DNA of 64,000 nt from CAYNVQ01 sp964400735 (GTDB lineage Bacteria; Acidobacteriota; Aminicenantia; Aminicenantales; Aminicenantaceae), in NCBI GenBank assembly GCA_964400735.1, contig CAYNVQ010000001.1, forward strand, positions 868,001-932,000, written 5' to 3'. A program made the position numbers and the translations under genes. Position 1 is the first letter of the stretch; each line of letters starts with the position of its first letter. The notes beneath the pieces were generated by a model. That model saw only the letters and a program-made list of their open reading frames with translations. It did not search any database and had not been told where the DNA came from. Below are positions 59,661 to 64,000 of the stretch, piece after piece.

Positions 59661-59812
59661 TAAACCCTCTCTTTTCAATTTATTATTCCCAGGATTGTTT
59701 GACTTTATCACATATATTACAGGTTGTTAACAGAAAAAGAACTTGCACACTCGTTACAAAAATAATAAAAAAGACTCAATTCCTTTCATCTGGTAAGAAA
59801 CAGGAGGGAAAC

Positions 59813-61246
59813 ATGCACGATAAGTTCAGACTCAATATTCCCAGACTCCATATTTTGTCCCGGGATCAGATCGAACGTCTGCATTTATCCACGCTGGAGG
59901 TCCTGCGCCGGACAGGAGTGGATGTGAAGGAGGCCCGGGCTCTGGAAGTATTCGAAAAAGGCGGGTGTTTCGTTGAGAACGAACGGGTAAGAATCCCGGC
60001 TCATCTCGTGGAATGGGCTTTGAACAGCACGCCCCCGCGGATTTCCCTCTGCGATAGGAATGGAAATCCGGCGATGTTGCTGGAGGAGAACAATGTCTAT
60101 TTCGGGACCGGCTCGGATACACCCAACGTGGTCGATCCTTTCACGGGAGAAAGGAGGCTGGCGGTTCTGAATGATGTCGCAAATGTTGCCAAAGCCATAG
60201 ATTTCCTCGAGGAGATGAGTTTTGTCATGAATTCGGGTATCGCAAGCGATGTCGATCCCGATATTTCCGATATCTATCATTTTGAAGCCATGGTGACCCA
60301 TACGACTAAGCCGATTGTTTTCACAGCCTGGAATCTGGATAATCTCAAAACAATAGTCCAAATGGCCGAGGTTGTGGCTGGCGGCGAGAAAAAACTTAGA
60401 AACAGTCCGTTCCTTGCCCTTTACACCGAGCCGATTTCTCCCTTGATTTTGGGGCAGGAGTCCACGCAGAAGCTCATGTTTATGGCGGAAAAATCGCTGC
60501 CGGTCATTTTCACACCCGCTGTGCTGACCGGAGGAACAGGGCCTGTGACCATCGCCGGCGGTCTTATCCAGGGGAATGCTGAAATCCTGGCCGGCTACGT
60601 GCTTGCCAATTTGATCAATAAAGGGACGCCTTTTATTTATGGAGGAGGAGTTCTTCCCATCGATATGGCCACCTCGTTGATGAGCTACGCTTCTCCAGAG
60701 TTTATGCTGGCGACTTCTGCTCTTACCGATATGGCTCGTTACTACCGGCTCCCGATGTTCAGTTTTGCCGGTTGCTCTGATTCCTGCATCTACGACCAGC
60801 AGGCATCGTTGGAGGGGGCGCTGTGGACCTTGTTGTCATCGCTCAGCGGCGGCAACCTGGTTCATGACGTAGGATACATCAACAACGGTTTGACCATGTC
60901 CTTCGAGCAGTTGGTGGCTTCTAACGAGGTCATCGCACTGGTTCGCCGGATCACTGGAGGATTCGAGATAAATGACGAAACACTGGCGCTGGACTTGATC
61001 GATGAAACAGGACCTGGTGGAGAGTATTTGACGAGCGTACATACTTTGCGTAACTTCCGGCGCAACTGGTTTCCCGATTTGCTCTCCCGTATCACGTATG
61101 AAAAGTGGGAAAAAGAGGGACAAAAAGATCTCGGACAGAGGGCCGGCGATAAAGCGCGTATTATCCTCGAAAACCATAAACCTTTGCCTCTAGATGACGA
61201 AATTCGAAAAAAGCTGCAAAAGTTGATCCAATCCAGGAAGAAATGA
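59813..61246 (+). CDS. MttB-family (trimethylamine methyltransferase-like) protein, non-pyrrolysine
   Basis: The ATG at 59813 with CAGGAGGG gives a 477-residue TIM-barrel protein: LSTLEVLRRTGVDVKEARAL, NVYFGTGSDTPNVVDPFTGE, PISPLILGQESTQKLMFMAE, AGGLIQGNAEILAGYVLANL, ASPEFMLATSALTDMARYYR, AGCSDSC and DQQASLEGALWTLLSSLSGG. It matches the MttB superfamily, and no in-frame amber codon interrupts it, so it is the pyrrolysine-free type (MtgB, MtpB, MtcB), which demethylates quaternary amines such as glycine or proline betaine. No corrinoid protein or second methyltransferase is adjacent. It is coupled by ATGA to an NSS transporter. Confidence 0.88.
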   Translation: MHDKFRLNIPRLHILSRDQIERLHLSTLEVLRRTGVDVKEARALEVFEKGGCFVENERVRIPAHLVEWALNSTPPRISLCDRNGNPAMLLEENNVYFGTGSDTPNVVDPFTGERRLAVLNDVANVAKAIDFLEEMSFVMNSGIASDVDPDISDIYHFEAMVTHTTKPIVFTAWNLDNLKTIVQMAEVVAGGEKKLRNSPFLALYTEPISPLILGQESTQKLMFMAEKSLPVIFTPAVLTGGTGPVTIAGGLIQGNAEILAGYVLANLINKGTPFIYGGGVLPIDMATSLMSYASPEFMLATSALTDMARYYRLPMFSFAGCSDSCIYDQQASLEGALWTLLSSLSGGNLVHDVGYINNGLTMSFEQLVASNEVIALVRRITGGFEINDETLALDLIDETGPGGEYLTSVHTLRNFRRNWFPDLLSRITYEKWEKEGQKDLGQRAGDKARIILENHKPLPLDDEIRKKLQKLIQSRKK

Positions 61247-62550
61247 CGGATCGAGAACGCTGGACCACCCGGATCACCTTCATTCTGGCTACTCTCGGTT
61301 TTTCAGCCGGAATCGGCAACCTCTGGCGGTTTCCCTATCTCGTTGGGAAATACGGAGGGGGAATCTTCCTGCTTTTTTATCTGTTGGTGGCGGTTATCTT
61401 AACGATCCCGTTGTTCAGCCTGGAGGTCAGCCTGGGGAAAGCGTCCGGGAAGGATCCTGTGGGAGCGTACAAGGCTCTGGCTCCTGGTTCCAAATGGTTT
61501 TTGAACGGATACCTGAATATCATTGCCCTCATCTTGGTGGTCGGTTACGCCATCCCGATCGTGGGCTCCATTCTCGCCTATATCTGCAAAACAGCGGCAG
61601 GCACTTTCACCAAAATGTCCCCTGCAGACATCACCGACTACTACCGGGCTTTCAGTAGTAATGGAGCTGAGGTTATGCTGTGGACGATCCTTGCTGTGGG
61701 GATACTGATTCTCATCCTGCGCAGAGGCCTCAAAAAAGGCGTGGAAGCGGCCAACAATTTTATGATGCCTGCCCTGTTCGTCATCCTGGTCGTGCTCATC
61801 ATCCGGGCCGTGACCCTTCCGGGAGTTGCCCGCGGCTTGTCCTTTTATCTCAAGCCGGATCTCAGCAAGTTCTCATGGGAGGGCGCCCTGGCTGCCATCG
61901 GCCAGAACTTTTTTGCGATAGGTGTGGGGATGGCTGTGGCTGTTGTCTACGGAAGCTACCTGCCGCCCAAGGAAAAAAAGGTCGTGGCTAATGTCGGGAT
62001 TATCGTTATTGCCAGCACGACCATAGCATTCATGACCGGCCTGATCATTTTCCCCAGCGTGTTCGCCTTTTCTCTGGACCCGGCCTCAGGGGTTGGGCTG
62101 ACCTTTATGACGATGCCGAACGTGTTCAATCGGATGCCGGCAGGAACGCTTTTCGGGACTCTTTTTTACATCCTGTTTTTCCTGGCGGCCCTGACATCTT
62201 TTATCGGTGCTTTTGAGGGGATCGTTGCCTGGCTGCGAGACCAGTTCCGTATACCGCGCAATCGAGGAGTCGTGGCTACTGGAATTGGGGTTCTGGTGTT
62301 GGCCTCTTTTTCGGCTTTTTCACAGCATTTTTTCAGCATCGCGGATTACATCGTGAACAATATTCTCCTTATCCTGGGAGCGCTTTTTATATCGATATTC
62401 GTGGGATGGGTATGGTCTATCCCACAATTTGCGGATGTGGTGGGCATGGAATCCCAAAAAAAGCAGGCTTTGTGGACCGTGCTTATCAAATACCTTGTGC
62501 CGATTGTGATCTTTGTGACCTGGCTTTTCCAGCTTGGATTTTTAGACTGA
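61243..62550 (+). CDS. NSS family sodium-dependent transporter
   Basis: The 435-residue protein has the NSS/SNF signature at the start (LGFSAGIGNLWRFPYLVGKY, GGGIFLLFYLLV), then about 11 membrane helices including IGQNFFAIGVGMAVAVVYGS and FLAALTSFIGAFEGIVAWLR. NSS carriers (LeuT, MhsT type) take up amino acids, betaines or related amines with sodium. Its ATG overlaps the stop of the MttB-like gene by four bases, so the transporter probably imports the methylated amine that the methyltransferase uses. An IS3 transposase relic runs against it from the other side. Confidence 0.9.
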   Translation: MTDRERWTTRITFILATLGFSAGIGNLWRFPYLVGKYGGGIFLLFYLLVAVILTIPLFSLEVSLGKASGKDPVGAYKALAPGSKWFLNGYLNIIALILVVGYAIPIVGSILAYICKTAAGTFTKMSPADITDYYRAFSSNGAEVMLWTILAVGILILILRRGLKKGVEAANNFMMPALFVILVVLIIRAVTLPGVARGLSFYLKPDLSKFSWEGALAAIGQNFFAIGVGMAVAVVYGSYLPPKEKKVVANVGIIVIASTTIAFMTGLIIFPSVFAFSLDPASGVGLTFMTMPNVFNRMPAGTLFGTLFYILFFLAALTSFIGAFEGIVAWLRDQFRIPRNRGVVATGIGVLVLASFSAFSQHFFSIADYIVNNILLILGALFISIFVGWVWSIPQFADVVGMESQKKQALWTVLIKYLVPIVIFVTWLFQLGFLD

Positions 62551-62611
62551 GTTTATTTCTCCCAGGGCTCCACATTGGTGATTTTGATAGCAGCTGGCCA
62601 GTCCGGCCCCC

Positions 62612-62770
62612 AACTATGCCTTCTTTGCGGCAGAGATCGGTAATACTTTTTTCTCCTCTAAGGCCTTCGAGAATAATACGGATCTTTTCCTCAGCACTGA
62701 ATTTACGGCGGGTCTTGCGTTTGATCTCGCGGACAATAGACTCAGGTGAAGTTTCCTTCTTGCTTCTCAT
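62612..62770 (-). pseudogene. IS3-family transposase OrfA relic
   Basis: Minus strand from an ATG at 62770: MRSKKETSPESIVREIKRKT, RRKFSAEEKIRIILEGLRGE, KSITDLCRKEGI. This is the N-terminal helix-turn-helix of an IS3-group OrfA (RRKFSAEEKIRIVLEGLRGE type). After about 53 residues homology ends and the frame runs on into the transporter gene without meaning. No OrfB, terminal repeat or target duplication is seen. Confidence 0.75.
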
Positions 62771-63235
62771 TAATATCTCCTTGCTTGGTTTTATTATACG
62801 CAAACCATAGCTTAGAAAATATCATGAGCTGTCCGAATTGTGCTGAAACGTCACACTTTTTCCCCTTGTATTGGTCGGCAAAATATTATCAAGGAACCCA
62901 AGAAGTGTCAAATTCAAAAAGAAATCTATAGAAAGTATAGTATAGACATGCTGATGATGTACTTACCTCTGCATAGGTCCATAGTGGGGCTTTGGGTGAT
63001 AGGGGTTTTTAATTTGCAAGTCTAATGCTTCAGATAAATGGGCGAAAAAGTAGACTCAACCTATGTGCCAAATGCCTTTTTTTACCCGAAAATAGCACTA
63101 TATAGCTCATTTTCGAGGCAAACTACTTGGTACCTATATCTAACCATTAGCTGGGGATTAAGGCCTGTAAAATGGTACCTATTTGCCCATTTAGCGGGAA
63201 ATATGTCTTCTATGACTTGAATGGATTAATGTAAG
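62771..63235. other. Intergenic stretch, no gene seen
   Basis: About 460 A+T-rich bases with several 60-codon frames that lack ribosome binding sites and recognisable features. TGGTACCTAT occurs twice (63129 and 63173). I see no gene or strong hairpin. Confidence 0.35.
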
Positions 63236-63325
63236 CTATGTTCCCTTCAACCCAGCCAGCCTTTTTTTGGCATCCTCAACCTCAGCTATACCAGGGTCAG
63301 CGTCCTTCCAGAGGGTGAGGAATTT
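63236..63325 (-). repeat. Kinase-TPR 3'-tail relic, copy 5
   Basis: The minus strand reads FLTLWKDADPGIAEVEDAKK then RLAGLKGT and a stop, in one frame. It is the best-preserved relic and closest to the consensus. It begins about 45 bases after the stop of the TPR gene at 63373. Confidence 0.7.
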
Positions 63326-63372
63326 CTACGAAAGCACCTTAGGATTACCTCTTAGATCTTTTTTATCCCTTG

Positions 63373-64000
63373 TTATTTATCAAATCCAATTTTCTTCAAT
63401 AACGCTTTGTATCTTGAGTCTGATCGGATCCTGTTAAATCTTGGATCTATTTTCAAATATGTCAAACCATGTGCACGATCTTCGAATGCCTTTTCAAGCC
63501 AATTGAATGCCTTATCCGTTTCTCCGAGTCCAACATAGACCATTGCCATATAGAAGGCATCAATATATTTTTCATTTGATAATTTCCGCAGTTCCTCGAG
63601 AACCTTATATGCCTCATCGGCCTTGCCTGCCAAAGCATAAGTATGCCCGAGTTCTGCTAAGTACAGTCGACTGCTCCCAGAGAGATCTATTGCCTTTTGA
63701 AATTCTTCTATGGCCAAATCAAATGAAGATTTTTGTACATACACCCTTCCAAGGACAGCATGCACATGAGCGAAATTTGGGTCCATCTCAAGAACTTTTT
63801 TGCATTGTTTTATTGCGCTTTCATAATCGAAACTTAAATAATGAAGCCAGGCCAGATGACTGTTTATCACGAGCGAGAGTGGATCGAGCTCCTGAGCGCG
63901 TTTGAGCTCAATCAGACCCTCATCCATTCTTCCTATTTCCGCTAAATCATAGCCATACCAGAAGTGAGCTGTTGAATAGTTCGGATTCAAATCAAGGGCA
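63373..64000 (-). CDS. C-terminal part of a TPR protein, cut by the window edge
   Basis: The visible 208 residues are TPR units (AHFWYGYDLAEIGRMDEGLI, SHLAWLHYLSFDYESAIKQC, AELGHTYALAGKADEAYKVL, AFYMAMVYVGLGETDKAFNW) ending DPRFNRIRSDSRYKALLKKI GFDK-type, the usual C-terminus of FlgO/TolB-like TPR proteins related to the one at 55222 (DPFLENIRGEPRFKRLMKRV). The frame stays open to the last base of the window, so the N-terminal half lies outside. Confidence 0.85.
   Translation of the reverse strand, partial: ALDLNPNYSTAHFWYGYDLAEIGRMDEGLIELKRAQELDPLSLVINSHLAWLHYLSFDYESAIKQCKKVLEMDPNFAHVHAVLGRVYVQKSSFDLAIEEFQKAIDLSGSSRLYLAELGHTYALAGKADEAYKVLEELRKLSNEKYIDAFYMAMVYVGLGETDKAFNWLEKAFEDRAHGLTYLKIDPRFNRIRSDSRYKALLKKIGFDK

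Noticed and set aside
59813..61246. Pyrrolysine-containing MttB
   Set aside because: The frame has no in-frame amber codon and is full length without one, so it belongs to the pyrrolysine-free group.
63129..63182. TGGTACCTAT direct repeat as an attachment site
   Set aside because: Ten bases, 44 apart, with no element between them; too short to support.

Overview
The window looks like one contig of a free-living anaerobic or microaerobic bacterium of the Acidobacteriota/Aminicenantes type. This is an inference from gene content only: large DUF5107-TPR and CBM9/DUF5916 secreted proteins, SBBP and VCBS repeat proteins, Ser/Thr kinases fused to TPRs, M42 and DUF885 peptidases, a non-pyrrolysine MttB homologue, and many lipoproteins. 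No rRNA or other phylogenetic marker is present. A run of exactly 100 N at 24214-24313 shows that this is a scaffold, probably metagenome-assembled, broken inside a tandem repeat.

Layout. (1) 0-17.5 kb is mostly minus-strand housekeeping and catabolism: YjbQ, a POT peptide transporter, a translationally coupled pair of M42 peptidases (one lacking its metal ligands), an ACT regulator, a DHOD-like flavoprotein, a GlcD oxidase, a CPA2 antiporter, a nuclease and transketolase. It ends in a group made of a tandem GNAT, a PIG-L deacetylase, an MshA-like glycosyltransferase and a CelD-type transferase, which resembles a low-molecular-weight thiol pathway. (2) 17.5-31.8 kb holds the surface proteins DUF5916 and DUF5107-TPR, a MITE-like element with a 108-bp tandem array, a sodium:solute symporter operon beside a decayed xanthine dehydrogenase remnant, an esterase, a histidine kinase and threonine dehydratase. 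(3) 31.8-42 kb is an accessory region: a 1000-residue SBBP/VCBS protein, four NTF2/SnoaL-like putative lipoproteins, small membrane proteins, a GATase-like protein and a DUF4238 protein. (4) 42.4-49.3 kb is a mobile element: a promoter and structured leader, terminase small and large subunits, small unknown genes, a winged-HTH protein, several large inverted repeats, a ribbon-helix-helix regulator with its own operator, and a large serine recombinase whose 3' end runs into a tRNA-Arg fragment. No portal, capsid or tail gene is visible. (5) 49.3-57.4 kb lies between two decayed tRNA-Arg(ACG) copies in the same orientation and carries cspA, a VCBS lipoprotein, an unknown conserved protein, a zinc-ribbon Ser/Thr kinase-TPR protein and a TPR membrane protein. 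(6) 57.4-64 kb has an internally deleted esterase relic, a DUF885 peptidase, an MttB-family methyltransferase coupled to an NSS transporter, an IS3 relic and a truncated TPR gene.

The most unusual pattern is a set of dispersed 3'-end relics. Short in-frame C-terminal coding tails of the kinase-TPR family (five copies) and of the NTF2 lipoprotein family (two copies) sit just downstream of the stop codons of unrelated genes. In one case the tail supplies the host gene's stop codon in another frame. The mobile element also contains several strong inverted-repeat structures that its coding genes do not explain.
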